A stretch of DNA of 36,662 bases from Candidatus Nealsoniibacteriota bacterium (GCA_003551845.1 PUNQ01000031.1:1-36662); one strand, 5' to 3'. Shown: positions 1 to 10,004, numbered from the stretch's first letter. Made by a program: numbers and translations. The notes: generated from the letters alone by a model not told the origin.

Positions 1-1599
1 ACTCACGGTGGACCGACCAAAGAAAATGCTCATCCGCAATTCGATTGCGAAAAAAAGATTGCGGTGGTTCATAATGGAATAATAGAAAATTATAGAAATA
101 TTAAAGAAAAATTAATTGAAGAAGGGCATCGATTTACCTCCGAAACGGACACGGAAGTCGTAGCTCATCTCATAGAAAAGTTTTACGAAGGAGATTTGGA
201 AAAAGCGGTCCAAAAGTCGTTAAGCTTGATAAAGGGTGCTTACGGACTGGCTGTTATATCATCCGAAGAACCGGATAAGATAATTGCTGCCAGAATGTCA
301 TCACCGGTAGTTATTTCCGCCAATGAGGTGGGTGGGTTCGTCGCTTCCGATCCCGCCGCCATTATAGAGCACTCAAGAGACATGGTTTTTTTGGAAGACG
401 GCGAGATGGCAATAGTTACCGAGAACGGATTTCAAATAAAAGACAAAGATCAAAACATACTTGATAAAGAAGAGACAAAAATCGATTGGGATTTGAAAGA
501 AGCTCAAAAGTCGGGGTATGAGCATTTCATGATGAAGGAGATGATGGAGCAACCCAAATCAATTAAAAATTCCATCAGAGGAAGAATTACGGATAACGGA
601 GAGGTAAAGTTGGGTGGCTTGGAAGAGATGAGCCATGAACTTGAATCATTGGAGAAACTAACCGTGTTGGCTTGCGGAACATCTTATTTTGCTTCCATGG
701 TTGGGAAATATTTGATAGAAGAAATTTCCGGAATACCGGTTGAAGTGGGATTGGCATCGGAATTCAGATACAGAAAAAGGCCTTACGATAAAAAAGAAGG
801 TTTCCTTTTTGTTTCTCAATCGGGAGAAACGGCCGACACTTTAAAAGCTTTGGAGGAAGTAAAAAAGAAAGAAGCCTTAACTCTGGGTATAGTTAACGTG
901 GTCGGCTCTTCGATTGCCAGAGAGACCGATGCCGGCATATACAATCATGCCGGTCCGGAGATAGGAGTCGCCTCCACCAAGGCTTTCACTTCTCAGCTTT
1001 CGGTTCTTACTCTTTTAGCCGTATATCTGGGAAGACAAAGAAACTTAACCGCTCCGGAAGGAGAGAAGATATTGAATGAACTGAATAAAGTTCCGGAGAA
1101 AGTGGAAAGCATTTTAAAAGAGAAAGAGAAAATAAAGAAAAAAGCTGAAAAATATCAAGAATTCGAACACTTCCTTTTCATGGGAAGGAGATATAATTAT
1201 CCGACCGCATTGGAGGGGGCCTTAAAGCTCAAAGAGATATCTTACGTGCATGCCGAAGGATATTCGGCAGCAGAAATGAAGCATGGTCCGATCGCTTTGA
1301 TAGATCAAAGCTTCCCCACTTTCGCGATTTGTTTAAAAGACAGTGTTTACGAGAAAATGATATCCAATATTGAAGAAATAAGAGCCAGAAAGGGGCCGGT
1401 AATAGCTCTGGGAACGAAGAAAAATGATGAAATTGACCAATTTACGGAGGATTCAATTTTGATTCCCGAAATCATGGAGCCGCTATCTCCTCTCTTAGCG
1501 GTTGTTCCGTTTCAACTTTTTGCTTATTATACTGCGGTTTTGAAAGATTTTGGCCCGGATAAACCCAGAAATTTAAGTAAGGTAGTTACGGTGGAATGA
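1..1599 (+). CDS. glmS: Glutamine--fructose-6-phosphate aminotransferase (isomerizing), 5' truncated by window edge
   Basis: Frame is open from base 1 (THGGPTKENAHPQFDCEKKIAVVHNGIIENY...); two SIS domains (ACGTSYFASMVGKY, SQSGETADTLKAL) and C-terminal LAVVPFQLFAYYTAVLKDFGPDKPRNLSKVVTVE are typical of GlmS. Confidence 0.97.
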   Translation, partial: THGGPTKENAHPQFDCEKKIAVVHNGIIENYRNIKEKLIEEGHRFTSETDTEVVAHLIEKFYEGDLEKAVQKSLSLIKGAYGLAVISSEEPDKIIAARMSSPVVISANEVGGFVASDPAAIIEHSRDMVFLEDGEMAIVTENGFQIKDKDQNILDKEETKIDWDLKEAQKSGYEHFMMKEMMEQPKSIKNSIRGRITDNGEVKLGGLEEMSHELESLEKLTVLACGTSYFASMVGKYLIEEISGIPVEVGLASEFRYRKRPYDKKEGFLFVSQSGETADTLKALEEVKKKEALTLGIVNVVGSSIARETDAGIYNHAGPEIGVASTKAFTSQLSVLTLLAVYLGRQRNLTAPEGEKILNELNKVPEKVESILKEKEKIKKKAEKYQEFEHFLFMGRRYNYPTALEGALKLKEISYVHAEGYSAAEMKHGPIALIDQSFPTFAICLKDSVYEKMISNIEEIRARKGPVIALGTKKNDEIDQFTEDSILIPEIMEPLSPLLAVVPFQLFAYYTAVLKDFGPDKPRNLSKVVTVE

Positions 1600-1679
1600 A
1601 GAATCTGATAAAATTGATTTTTTCAAAATAAATTCTTATACTGGAAGAAGTTTTATAATCAAATAACTAAAAATAAAAT

Positions 1680-3296
1680 ATGGAGGATTTTCAAGTACTT
1701 ATAGGAGGAAGAGCCGGTCAAGGATCAAAAGCGACCGGTCGTCTTATAGCTAAAGTTTTAAACAGATACGGCTATAAAATTTACATCTATGAAGATTATC
1801 CGTCTCTGATAAGGGGTGGACACAACTTTTCTCTACTCAGAGCCTCAAGAGAAAGGAAAAGATCGATTAAGAAAAAAATTGATTTTCTTCTGGCTCTGAA
1901 TGAAGATACGATAGAAAAACATTCTGAAAAATTGGATGGAGAGCTGCTTTTTAATTCTGATAAAGTTGATTGTGAAGGAGTCGGGGTTCCAATAGAAACG
2001 ATCGCTAAAAAGCACGGTGAAAAGATTATGCAAAATACGGCACTTTTAGGTGCTTTTTGTAAATTGGTAGGAGTGGAAAAGGAAATTTTGAAAGAAGTAA
2101 TCAGTAACATGCCGAAACCGGAAAAGAACATGGCCGTAGCCGAAGAAGCCTACAGCAAAATTGAAAGTAAATGCAATTTGGAAAAGTGTGGCGATCCCGA
2201 CCCGCTTATTACCGGAAATGAAGCTCTTTCATTGGGAGCATTGGAAGCCGGACTGGAAAATTACTTTGCTTACCCGATGACTCCATCAACAAGCATTCTT
2301 CATTTCTTAGCCGATTTGAAGCAGGATCACAATATTCAGGTAATGCAACCGGAAAATGAGATTGCGGTTATAAATGCCGCTCTGGGAGCCGCTTATGCCG
2401 GAAAAAGGAGCATGGTCGGAACTTCGGGAGGAGGATTCGCTTTAATGGCGGAAGGTGTTTCTTTGGCTGCTGTTTCGGAAACGCCGATAGTGATAGTTGA
2501 AAGTCAGAGAGCGGGCCCGGCTTCGGGAGTACCTACCTACAATGCTCAATCCGATTTGAAATTCGTTCTCAGTGCCGGCCACGGTGACTTTTTGAGAATC
2601 GTTTTTACTCCCGGTGATGCGGAAGAAGCATTTTATTTGACCAATTTGGCCATGAATATGACTTGGAAGTATCAAATTCCGGCAATAGTCCTAATAGACA
2701 AGGATATTTCCGAAAGCACATTCTCTTTTGATCGCTCAACTTTGGAAATGGCCGAATATTGGGAAGAAAGCAAAAATGGTTGTGGTCCGGATTATCAGAG
2801 ATATCAAGACACAGATTTCGGTATTTCTCCGATCTGTTATCCCGGTGGAGAGGCAACCGTCAGAGCCACCAGCTATGAACATGATGAATACGGAACCACT
2901 ACCGAAATTCCGGAAAAGATAGTTAAAATGCAAGACAAAAGAATGAAGAAGGAGACTATTTTGAAGGAGGAAATTGACAGATTAGGATTAATAAAAACCT
3001 TTGGAGAGAGTGATAAAGCAATAGTTACTTGGGGATCGAGCAAAATGGCGGCTAAAGAGGCCGGAAAAAAGGCCGGCTGGAAAGTGATTCAAATAATGAG
3101 CTTCGCGCCTTTTCCGGAGAAGGCTTTCCGAGAAGCGCTGGAAGGAGTAGAAAGAGTAGCTGTCGTCGAGGGCAACAGAATGGGGCAAGCGGCCGACATC
3201 GTGGAAAGATATGTCAATGTGGATCAAAAGATTTTAAAATATGACGGAAGACCTTTTTACGAGGAAGAGATTGTCGAAGAGCTCGAAGGTAGCTGA
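1680..3296 (+). CDS. korA: 2-oxoacid:ferredoxin oxidoreductase, fused gamma-alpha subunit
   Basis: N-terminal GGRAGQGSKATGRLIAKVL (gamma domain) fused to alpha domain (GNEALSLGALEAGLENYFAYPMTPST...; MVGTSGGGFALMAEGVSLAAVSETPIVIVESQRAGPASGVPT). Confidence 0.93.
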   Translation: MEDFQVLIGGRAGQGSKATGRLIAKVLNRYGYKIYIYEDYPSLIRGGHNFSLLRASRERKRSIKKKIDFLLALNEDTIEKHSEKLDGELLFNSDKVDCEGVGVPIETIAKKHGEKIMQNTALLGAFCKLVGVEKEILKEVISNMPKPEKNMAVAEEAYSKIESKCNLEKCGDPDPLITGNEALSLGALEAGLENYFAYPMTPSTSILHFLADLKQDHNIQVMQPENEIAVINAALGAAYAGKRSMVGTSGGGFALMAEGVSLAAVSETPIVIVESQRAGPASGVPTYNAQSDLKFVLSAGHGDFLRIVFTPGDAEEAFYLTNLAMNMTWKYQIPAIVLIDKDISESTFSFDRSTLEMAEYWEESKNGCGPDYQRYQDTDFGISPICYPGGEATVRATSYEHDEYGTTTEIPEKIVKMQDKRMKKETILKEEIDRLGLIKTFGESDKAIVTWGSSKMAAKEAGKKAGWKVIQIMSFAPFPEKAFREALEGVERVAVVEGNRMGQAADIVERYVNVDQKILKYDGRPFYEEEIVEELEGS

Positions 3297-3350
3297 CTTT
3301 GGAAATTAACTTTGATAAAAGCTTATTATTTTAACTCAAAAAAAGAAAAT

Positions 3351-4154
3351 ATGACTAACTTAAAGATGAAAACTCCCAATACTTGGTGCCCGGGTTGCGG
3401 AAATTTTTCAATAGATATGGCGGCTAAAAATGTCATAGAGAAAATGGATAAAAGCAAAGTGGCGATAACCGCCGGGATAGGGTGTCACGCAAAAATAATA
3501 GATTATGTAAACGTTAACAGCTTCTATGGACTTCACGGAAGGCCGGTTCCGGTTGCCGTCGGTATTAAATTAGCCAATCCGGAGCTGGATGTTTTGGCTT
3601 TCAGTGGAGACGGAGACTCTTTAAATGAAGGAATTTCCCACTTGATTCATGCTGCTAAAAGAAACTCCGACATAACCGTAGTTTTGCACCAAAATAGAAA
3701 TTTTGCTTTAACCGTAAAGCAGTTTACGGCGTCAAGCCCCAAAGGATTCATAAGTAACTCCAGTCCGGATGGAAATCCGGAAGAGCCCCTAAATGCACTT
3801 GAAGTTGTTCATGCAGCGGGAGCCGGCTTCATTGCTCGTTCTTTTACCGGAGAAATGAAACATCTGGAAGAAACATTGGAAGAAGCGGTAAAACACAAGG
3901 GATTTTCTTTTGTAGAAGTTTTGCAGTCTTGCCCGGCCTGGCAGGGTAACGGTGAAGATTATCACGAAAAAACCTATAAAATGAGAAAGCTCCCCAGAAA
4001 TCCGCTTAAAAGAATGAAAGAATGGAATTATGATAACGGAGAAAGGATTCCTTTGGGAGTTTTTAAAAAGGAAGAAAAGTCGACTTTTGAAGAAGAGATG
4101 AAAACCGGTAAAAAGAAAGTTAACGTTTTGGAGATTTTAAACTCTTCAGCATGA
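3351..4154 (+). CDS. korB: 2-oxoacid:ferredoxin oxidoreductase, beta subunit (TPP-binding)
   Basis: NTWCPGCGNFSI, GIGCHAKIIDYVNVNSFYGLHGRPVPVAVGIKLANPELDVLAFSGDGD. The track start at 3312 is a TTG; the ATG at 3351 is preferred. Confidence 0.93.
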   Translation: MTNLKMKTPNTWCPGCGNFSIDMAAKNVIEKMDKSKVAITAGIGCHAKIIDYVNVNSFYGLHGRPVPVAVGIKLANPELDVLAFSGDGDSLNEGISHLIHAAKRNSDITVVLHQNRNFALTVKQFTASSPKGFISNSSPDGNPEEPLNALEVVHAAGAGFIARSFTGEMKHLEETLEEAVKHKGFSFVEVLQSCPAWQGNGEDYHEKTYKMRKLPRNPLKRMKEWNYDNGERIPLGVFKKEEKSTFEEEMKTGKKKVNVLEILNSSA

Positions 4155-5098
4155 GCAAACCAACTAAAATAGCTTGTTTGGGAGGAGGTAACGCAATGCC
4201 CAAAGCGGTTTTGGAGGGACTCAAAAAAAAAGAAGTGGAAATATCGGCGATTTGCGCCATGTTGGATTCGGGTGGATCTTCCGGTCGTTTGAGAGACGAT
4301 TACGGAATACTTTCTCCCGGAGATATCAGAAGAGCCTTTATAGCTTTAGCTAACACTTCGCCGGTAATCGAAGAGCTTTTTGATTACAGATTTGAGGCCG
4401 GAGAACTTCAAGGGCATAATTTTGCAAATCTTTTTATAACCGCTCTCAATTTATCGACAAAAGATGAGGAGAAGACTCTTGAAACCATAAATAATATTCT
4501 TAACGTGACGCACACCGTTTTGCCGGTAACTTTGGATAATTCTCAAGTTTGTGCCGTTTTGGAAAATGGGAGAGTCATAGAAGGGGAAACCAATATAGAT
4601 ATTCCCAAGCACGACGGCAGTTTGAAAATAGAAAAAGTCTTTCTCAAGCCCAAAGCCAAAGCCTATCCGAAGGCGATAAATGCAATTTATGAGGCGGATA
4701 AAATTGTGGTCGGGCCGGGTGATTTATATTCTACATTAGCTCAAATACTTCTTACCGAAGGTATAGCGGAAGCCATAAGAAAAAGCACCGGAAAATCGAT
4801 TTATATTTGTAATTTAATGACCAAATACGGTGAAACAAATCGGTTTACCGTCGGCAAATTCACCGAAGAAGCGGAAAAATTACTACAAGGATCTTTTGAT
4901 AAGGTTATTTATAATGAAAATATGCCGAGTGATGCAAGGATTGAAGAATACAGAAAAGAAAATCAAGAACTTTTAAGTCCGGTTGAGGCGGAAAAAGATT
5001 TAAATGGCGATAAGTTTATCGGTGCGGATGTTTTAATCGATTCCGGAAAAATTGTTCATGATCCGGAAAAATTATCCAATTTAATTCTTGAATTATAA
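4151..5098 (+). CDS. yvcK: YvcK/CofD-like protein (gluconeogenesis factor family)
   Basis: GGGNAMPKAVLEGL, DSGGSSGRLRDDYGILSPGDIRRAFIAL, VVGPGDLYSTLAQILLTEGIAEAI motifs; ATGA overlap with the preceding gene. Confidence 0.88.
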   Translation: MSKPTKIACLGGGNAMPKAVLEGLKKKEVEISAICAMLDSGGSSGRLRDDYGILSPGDIRRAFIALANTSPVIEELFDYRFEAGELQGHNFANLFITALNLSTKDEEKTLETINNILNVTHTVLPVTLDNSQVCAVLENGRVIEGETNIDIPKHDGSLKIEKVFLKPKAKAYPKAINAIYEADKIVVGPGDLYSTLAQILLTEGIAEAIRKSTGKSIYICNLMTKYGETNRFTVGKFTEEAEKLLQGSFDKVIYNENMPSDARIEEYRKENQELLSPVEAEKDLNGDKFIGADVLIDSGKIVHDPEKLSNLILEL

Positions 5099-5100
5099 GT

Positions 5101-6303
5101 ATGAATAAAGTTGTAATATTGGCCGCCGGGTGGGGAACAAGAATGAGACCCCTCACTCACACCAGACCGAAACCGGCTTTAAGAGTAGCCGGAAAAACCT
5201 TAATAGAGCACAATTTGGATCAGCTCGTCGATTTGGTGGAAGAAGCTTTGATAGTGATAGGGTATGAAGGAGACGTAATAAAAAAAGAGATCGGTGAGAA
5301 TTACCGAGGAATCAAAATAAGATATGTGACACAAGAAAAGCAATTGGGAACCGGAGACGCCGCAAAAGCGGCCTTGCCTTTTTTAGATGATCAATTTTTA
5401 GTGCTGAACGGAGATGATCTTTATAAGGGAGAGGATTTAAAAAAATGCATGGCTGAAAATTCCTGTATAATGGTTAAGCGAGTTGACGACCCCGATGGTT
5501 TCGGGCAAATTCTTCATGAAAACGGCAAAGTTAAGGATTTGATAGAAAAGCCGAACAAAAATGTCAGCAACCTGGTCAACATAGGAGCCTACTTTATAAA
5601 CAAAAGCTTTTTTGATGAAAAAATAACAAAATCGAAGAGAGGAGAGTACGAAATTACGGATTACATCAAGTCTTATTTAAAGAGAGGAGATCTTCATTAT
5701 CATGTTGCTGAAAGCTGGGATCCGGTCAGTTACCCTTGGAACTTACTGGAATTGACCGGCCACATATTTGATGACTTGGAAGAAAAAAAAGAAGGTCGGA
5801 TAGAAGAAAATGTTTGTCTGAAAGAAAAGGTCGTCATAGAAAAAGGTGCCGTAATCAAGGCGGGAACCACCATAGAGGGCCCGGCTTACATAGGTAAAAA
5901 TTCTGAAATCGGTCCGAATGCGTATATAAGACCGGGAACCAGCATTGACGAAGGAGTTAAAATCGGGCAGTCCGTAGAAGTCAAAAATTCCGTTATCGGA
6001 AGAAATACTCATATTCCCCATCTTTCTTATGTGAGTGATTCCGTTCTGGGAGAATGCTGTAGCTTGGGAGCGGGCACGATAACATCAAATTTTAAATTTG
6101 ATAAGACGGAAGTAAAAACTGAAGTCAAGGGAGAAATTATGAGTACGGGGAGAAAAAAATTGGGAGCAATCTTTGGAGACGGAGTAAAAACGGGAATAAA
6201 TGTCTCTTTGATGCCGGGAGTGATGATCGGTACCCGGGCCATGATTTATTCCGACACTACGGTTAATAAGAATGTTAAAAAAGAAAAAGTTTATAAAAAA
6301 TGA
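5101..6303 (+). CDS. Bifunctional sugar-1-phosphate nucleotidylyltransferase/acetyltransferase (GlmU-like)
   Basis: N-terminal NTP-transferase MNKVVILAAGWGTRMRPLTHTRPKPALRVAGK and C-terminal hexapeptide left-handed beta-helix (GAVIKAGTTIEGPAYIGKNSEIGPNAYIRPGTSI...). Confidence 0.88.
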   Translation: MNKVVILAAGWGTRMRPLTHTRPKPALRVAGKTLIEHNLDQLVDLVEEALIVIGYEGDVIKKEIGENYRGIKIRYVTQEKQLGTGDAAKAALPFLDDQFLVLNGDDLYKGEDLKKCMAENSCIMVKRVDDPDGFGQILHENGKVKDLIEKPNKNVSNLVNIGAYFINKSFFDEKITKSKRGEYEITDYIKSYLKRGDLHYHVAESWDPVSYPWNLLELTGHIFDDLEEKKEGRIEENVCLKEKVVIEKGAVIKAGTTIEGPAYIGKNSEIGPNAYIRPGTSIDEGVKIGQSVEVKNSVIGRNTHIPHLSYVSDSVLGECCSLGAGTITSNFKFDKTEVKTEVKGEIMSTGRKKLGAIFGDGVKTGINVSLMPGVMIGTRAMIYSDTTVNKNVKKEKVYKK

Positions 6304-7193
6304 AAAAATTAGTTTTGGGAATTGACGGAGGAGGGACCAATACTGACATAGCTTTGGCGGATTTGGAAGGTAATATCTTAAAAGAGATTGAAGCCGGCCC
6401 GGCCAGTCTCAGAAATACGGGAGTAGAAAATTCGTGCAGGAATATAAGCAAGGGTTTGGATTCGATATCTTTGGATGGAGTGACTTCGACTTTTATCGGC
6501 TTGCCGGCTTTTGCAGAGGAGCACAAAGACAAAGAAGAAAAGATAAGAGAAATACTATCTGAAAAAATACCTGGAGACATAAAGGTGGGGAGTGACCAGC
6601 TATCCGCCTTCCGATCGGGAACCGATTCTTCCGAGGGGGTGATCTTAATCGCTGGAACCGGAGGAGTGTCACGTGGATTTAAAGATGGGAAAACAATCAA
6701 GGTGAGCGGATGGGGCTATTTTGCAGATGAAGGGTCCGCCGTTTGGGCCGGAATCGAAGCCTATAGAAAGATTACTCGACAACTTGATGGCAGGATGAAA
6801 AAAAGTTTGATGACCGAAATGATTTTTGAAAAATGGAACCTTGAAAATGAAGATGATTTGAATAAAAAAATATATGAAAATCCCCCGGAGAATCTTCCCA
6901 AGATTTCCGTAATTGTCGATTATGCGGAAAGGGAAGGGGATGAAATTGCTCGGGAAATATTGAAAGAAGGAGCAACAAACTCCGCTTTTTCAGTTTTGAA
7001 AGTGGTAGAAATGATGGATTTGAAGAAGAATTTTCCCTTGGTTATTATTGGAGGAATGTTCAACTCCTCGTTTTATAAAAAGGAGTTCTCAAAAAAAATT
7101 ATGGAAAATGTGAAAGCGAACATAATAAAACCCGAAAAAGGGCCGGTTTTCGGGGCGGTTAAGTTGGCAATAGAAAATTATGAAAAGAAATAA
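6300..7193 (+). CDS. BadF/BadG/BcrA/BcrD-type ATPase, likely N-acetylglucosamine kinase
   Basis: LGIDGGGTNTDIALADLEGN phosphate-1 motif, ILIAGTGGVSRGF, GWGYFADEGSAVWAG; ATGA overlap with upstream gene. Confidence 0.85.
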   Translation: MKKLVLGIDGGGTNTDIALADLEGNILKEIEAGPASLRNTGVENSCRNISKGLDSISLDGVTSTFIGLPAFAEEHKDKEEKIREILSEKIPGDIKVGSDQLSAFRSGTDSSEGVILIAGTGGVSRGFKDGKTIKVSGWGYFADEGSAVWAGIEAYRKITRQLDGRMKKSLMTEMIFEKWNLENEDDLNKKIYENPPENLPKISVIVDYAEREGDEIAREILKEGATNSAFSVLKVVEMMDLKKNFPLVIIGGMFNSSFYKKEFSKKIMENVKANIIKPEKGPVFGAVKLAIENYEKK

Positions 7194-8436
7194 TTTAAAA
7201 AAAGATTCGGAGCTTTTTAAAATAATTCAAAATGAGCGGAAGAGAAGAAAAGAAACCTTGGAGATGATTCCTTCTGAAAATCATACCTCACCGGCCGTTT
7301 TGGAAGCGATGAGCACGATATTGACTGATAAATATGCAGAAGGATATCCCGGAAAAAGATATTATGGAGGCAATGAATATATTGATGAAGTTGAAAATTT
7401 AGCCATTAAAAGAGCCAAAGAGATTTTTAAGACACCGTTTGTAAATGTTCAGCCCTATTCCGGCTCTCCGGCCAATATGGCTGTCTATTTTGCCTGCATG
7501 AATCCCGGGCAAAAGGTTTTGGGCATGAATTTGAAAGATGGAGGACATCTCACTCACGGATGGCCGGTCAGTTTTTCGGGAACTTATTACGAATCGATAT
7601 TTTACGGAGTCGACAAGAAAAATCAATTGATAGATTTGAGTGAAGTGGAAAAAATTGTAAAAAAGGAAAAGCCGAAGCTTATTTGGGTTGGTGGATCCGC
7701 TTATCCGCGTGAATTCGATTGGAAAGGTTTTTCAAAAATAACGGGGGAAGCTTTTTTGGCTGCAGATATAGCACATATCGCCGGATTGATAGTAGCCGGG
7801 GTTCACAGCGATCCGGCTCCATATGTTGATATAATAACCACGACGACTCACAAAACTCTTCGTGGTCCGAGAGGAGGTATGATTATGGTTACCGAGAAAG
7901 GACTTGAAAAAGATCCCGATTTGGGACGAAAGATAAATAAAGCTGTTTTTCCCGGCCTACAAGGGGGACCTCATGAGCATCAAATAGCGGCTAAAGCGGT
8001 CTGTTTTGAAGAGGCGGCCAAGGCGGGATTTAAGGAGTATGGAAAAAAAGTGGTTGAAAATAATAAGATATTGGCACAAGAGCTGACAAAGAAAAATTTT
8101 GAGCTCGTTACCGGTGGTAGCGATAATCATCTTTGTCTTATTGATCTTAGAAATAAGAATATAGGTGGGGAAAAAGCGGAAGCTTTACTTGAAATGGCGG
8201 GAATTACCATAAATAAAAATGCCATACCGGATGATCCCGCTCCTCCCGCTGACCCTTCCGGAATAAGAATCGGTACACCGGCGATAACCAGTCGGGGAAT
8301 GGGTGCTGATGAAATGATTGAAATAGCCGATCTTATTGATTGGGTTATTACCGAAAAGGATGAAAAAGCGGCTGAAGAAGCGGGTAGTAAGATTAAAAAA
8401 TTAGCTGAAAAATTCCCATTGCCGTATGATTTTTAA
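7180..8436 (+). CDS. glyA: Serine hydroxymethyltransferase
   Basis: ETLEMIPSENHTSPAVLEAM, EGYPGKRYYGGNEYIDEVE, TTTTHKTLRGPRGGMI (PLP lysine), PGLQGGPHEHQIAAKAV. Confidence 0.97.
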   Translation: MKRNNLKKDSELFKIIQNERKRRKETLEMIPSENHTSPAVLEAMSTILTDKYAEGYPGKRYYGGNEYIDEVENLAIKRAKEIFKTPFVNVQPYSGSPANMAVYFACMNPGQKVLGMNLKDGGHLTHGWPVSFSGTYYESIFYGVDKKNQLIDLSEVEKIVKKEKPKLIWVGGSAYPREFDWKGFSKITGEAFLAADIAHIAGLIVAGVHSDPAPYVDIITTTTHKTLRGPRGGMIMVTEKGLEKDPDLGRKINKAVFPGLQGGPHEHQIAAKAVCFEEAAKAGFKEYGKKVVENNKILAQELTKKNFELVTGGSDNHLCLIDLRNKNIGGEKAEALLEMAGITINKNAIPDDPAPPADPSGIRIGTPAITSRGMGADEMIEIADLIDWVITEKDEKAAEEAGSKIKKLAEKFPLPYDF

Positions 8437-9223
8437 TTGCCAAAAATTAGCCTCAACTCGGCTTGAGGAGATAAGAAAAGATATTACGGACCGACTTTCT
8501 TTGGGAGTTGTTCAAATTGGTGAGGATTCGGTTTCTTCGGTCTTCATAAATGAGAAAAGAAAAGCGGCTGAGAAACTCGGAATCAACTTTAATCATTATC
8601 AATTTTCTGAAGATATATCCCTCAAAATTTTAAGAGAAAAGATGAAAAAATTTACCGATGAAGGGATTATTATCCAATTACCGATCAAGGGTAGATTGGA
8701 GACCCAGAAAGCCCTTAATTTGATTCCGTTTGAAAAAGATGTCGACGTATTATCCGAAAAGTCCTTGGGAAAGTTTTATACCGGCCGACTTGATATTTTG
8801 CCCCCGGTAGTTTGGGCGGTTGATCAAGTTTTAAAAGCGAACCGAATTGATATTGCAAAGAAGCATCTTGTCGTTGTTGGTCCGGGTAGATTGGTCGGAA
8901 AACCGACGGCTTTGTATGCTGCAAAAAGAAAAGCCACCGTTTCGGTTGTAGGTAAAAGTAGTCCAAACAAGGAAAAGGTTATTAAAATGGCGGATGTTGT
9001 CGTAACCGGAGTTGGGAAGCCGAAAATAATTACCGGGAATATGATTAAAAAGGGAGCAGTGGTGATTGATGCCGGAACTTCAAAGATAGACGGTGTGCTA
9101 ACGGGTGATGTGGATACGGAATCGGTAAAAGAAAAAGCCTTGGTTACTCCCGTTCCCGGGGGAGTGGGACCCCTAACCGTAGTCGGCCTTTTAAATAATT
9201 TGGTAAGAAATGCTCAATCTTGA
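8426..9223 (+). CDS. folD: FolD-like methylenetetrahydrofolate dehydrogenase/cyclohydrolase (divergent active site)
   Basis: VFINEKRKAAEKLGI, GIIIQLPIKGRL, VVVGPGRLVGKPTAL, GAVVIDAGTS, VTPVPGGVGPLTVVGLLNNLV; overlaps glyA. Confidence 0.9.
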   Translation: MIFNCQKLASTRLEEIRKDITDRLSLGVVQIGEDSVSSVFINEKRKAAEKLGINFNHYQFSEDISLKILREKMKKFTDEGIIIQLPIKGRLETQKALNLIPFEKDVDVLSEKSLGKFYTGRLDILPPVVWAVDQVLKANRIDIAKKHLVVVGPGRLVGKPTALYAAKRKATVSVVGKSSPNKEKVIKMADVVVTGVGKPKIITGNMIKKGAVVIDAGTSKIDGVLTGDVDTESVKEKALVTPVPGGVGPLTVVGLLNNLVRNAQS

Positions 9224-9728
9224 TTTAACAATATTTGAATACATTCACCGATTTGCGGGTCAAAATTATTATCTTGATTTCACAAGTCACGCATTAGCTA
9301 AATTTTTGCCTTTCGGAATCATATTTCTTCTAATTCTTTTGACTATAAAAGACAAGGTTAAATATGGCCCCATAAGCTTTCAAGCCGTATTGGCCGGAAT
9401 TTTCACCAAAATATTCATAGTTACACCTTTTGAGATATTCATGCCCCGAGAGAGACCCTTTGTGGTTTTGGGGTTTGACCCTTTGGTTCCCAAAGAGGCT
9501 TCGCCGGCTTTTCCCTCTTCTCATGCTACGTTTTTCTTCGCTCTTTCGACCGTTATCTTTTTTAAAAATCAAAGATTGGGAATATTTCTCTATATCTGTT
9601 CGATTTTAATTTCTTTATCCAGAGTACATACCGGACTCCATTGGCCCCTTGATGTGTTGGCCGGGGCTATGCTGGGTATTGCAACCGGATTGATTTTTCA
9701 AAAGATAAAGGAGAAAAGATCCCGCTAA
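9210..9728 (+). CDS. PAP2-family membrane phosphatase (undecaprenyl-diphosphatase BcrC-like)
   Basis: Multi-TM; PRERPF, PAFPSSHATFFFALS, SRVHTGLHWPLDVLAGAMLGI form the three PAP2 motifs. Confidence 0.88.
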   Translation: MLNLDLTIFEYIHRFAGQNYYLDFTSHALAKFLPFGIIFLLILLTIKDKVKYGPISFQAVLAGIFTKIFIVTPFEIFMPRERPFVVLGFDPLVPKEASPAFPSSHATFFFALSTVIFFKNQRLGIFLYICSILISLSRVHTGLHWPLDVLAGAMLGIATGLIFQKIKEKRSR

Positions 9729-9734
9729 CCCCCT

Positions 9735-9759
9735 TTTTTACACCTCGTAGGTGTAAAAA
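9735..9759. repeat. Palindromic repeat copy 1 (TTTTTACACCT-CGT-AGGTGTAAAAA)
   Basis: Perfect 11-bp arms, 3-nt loop, 7 nt after the PAP2 stop; GC-rich outer flank (CCCCC.../...AGGGTG). Confidence 0.9.
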
Positions 9760-9919
9760 TAGGGTGTTTTTGAGAGCTACACTTTTTAAAGAGAGAAGAT
9801 GGTTTTTCCAAGGTAAAAAATTGATCGGTTAGTCGCTTACCTGCTTAAATTAAATTATAATTAAAATAAAAAATCCGCTAAAAAGGCGGGATTTATAATT
9901 TATAGAATGAATATGAATG

Positions 9920-10004
9920 TGCCCGGGGTGGGAATCGAACCCACATGTCCTTGCGAACAGCGGATTTTGAATCCGCCCTGTATACCTGATTCCAGCACCC
10001 GGGC
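9920..10004 (-). tRNA. tRNA-Leu (CAA anticodon)
   Basis: Reverse complement GCCCGGGTGCTGGAATCAGGTATACAGGGCGGATTCAAAATCCGC...TGTGGGTTCGATTCCCACCCCGGGCA: acceptor GCCCGGG/CCCGGGC, anticodon stem GCGGA/TCCGC with loop TTCAAAA, long variable arm, T-arm GTGGG-TTCGATT-CCCAC. CCA not encoded. Confidence 0.96.

Noticed and set aside
1796-2131. Antisense ORFs opposite korA and many other conserved genes in the track
   Set aside because: They lie fully inside strongly supported conserved genes on the other strand, have low-complexity Ser/Phe-rich translations, and have no start-site context.
3312-3350. Upstream N-terminal extension of korB (MIKAYYFNSKKEN)
   Set aside because: TTG start with no support; the ATG at 3351 gives the expected beta-subunit N-terminus.
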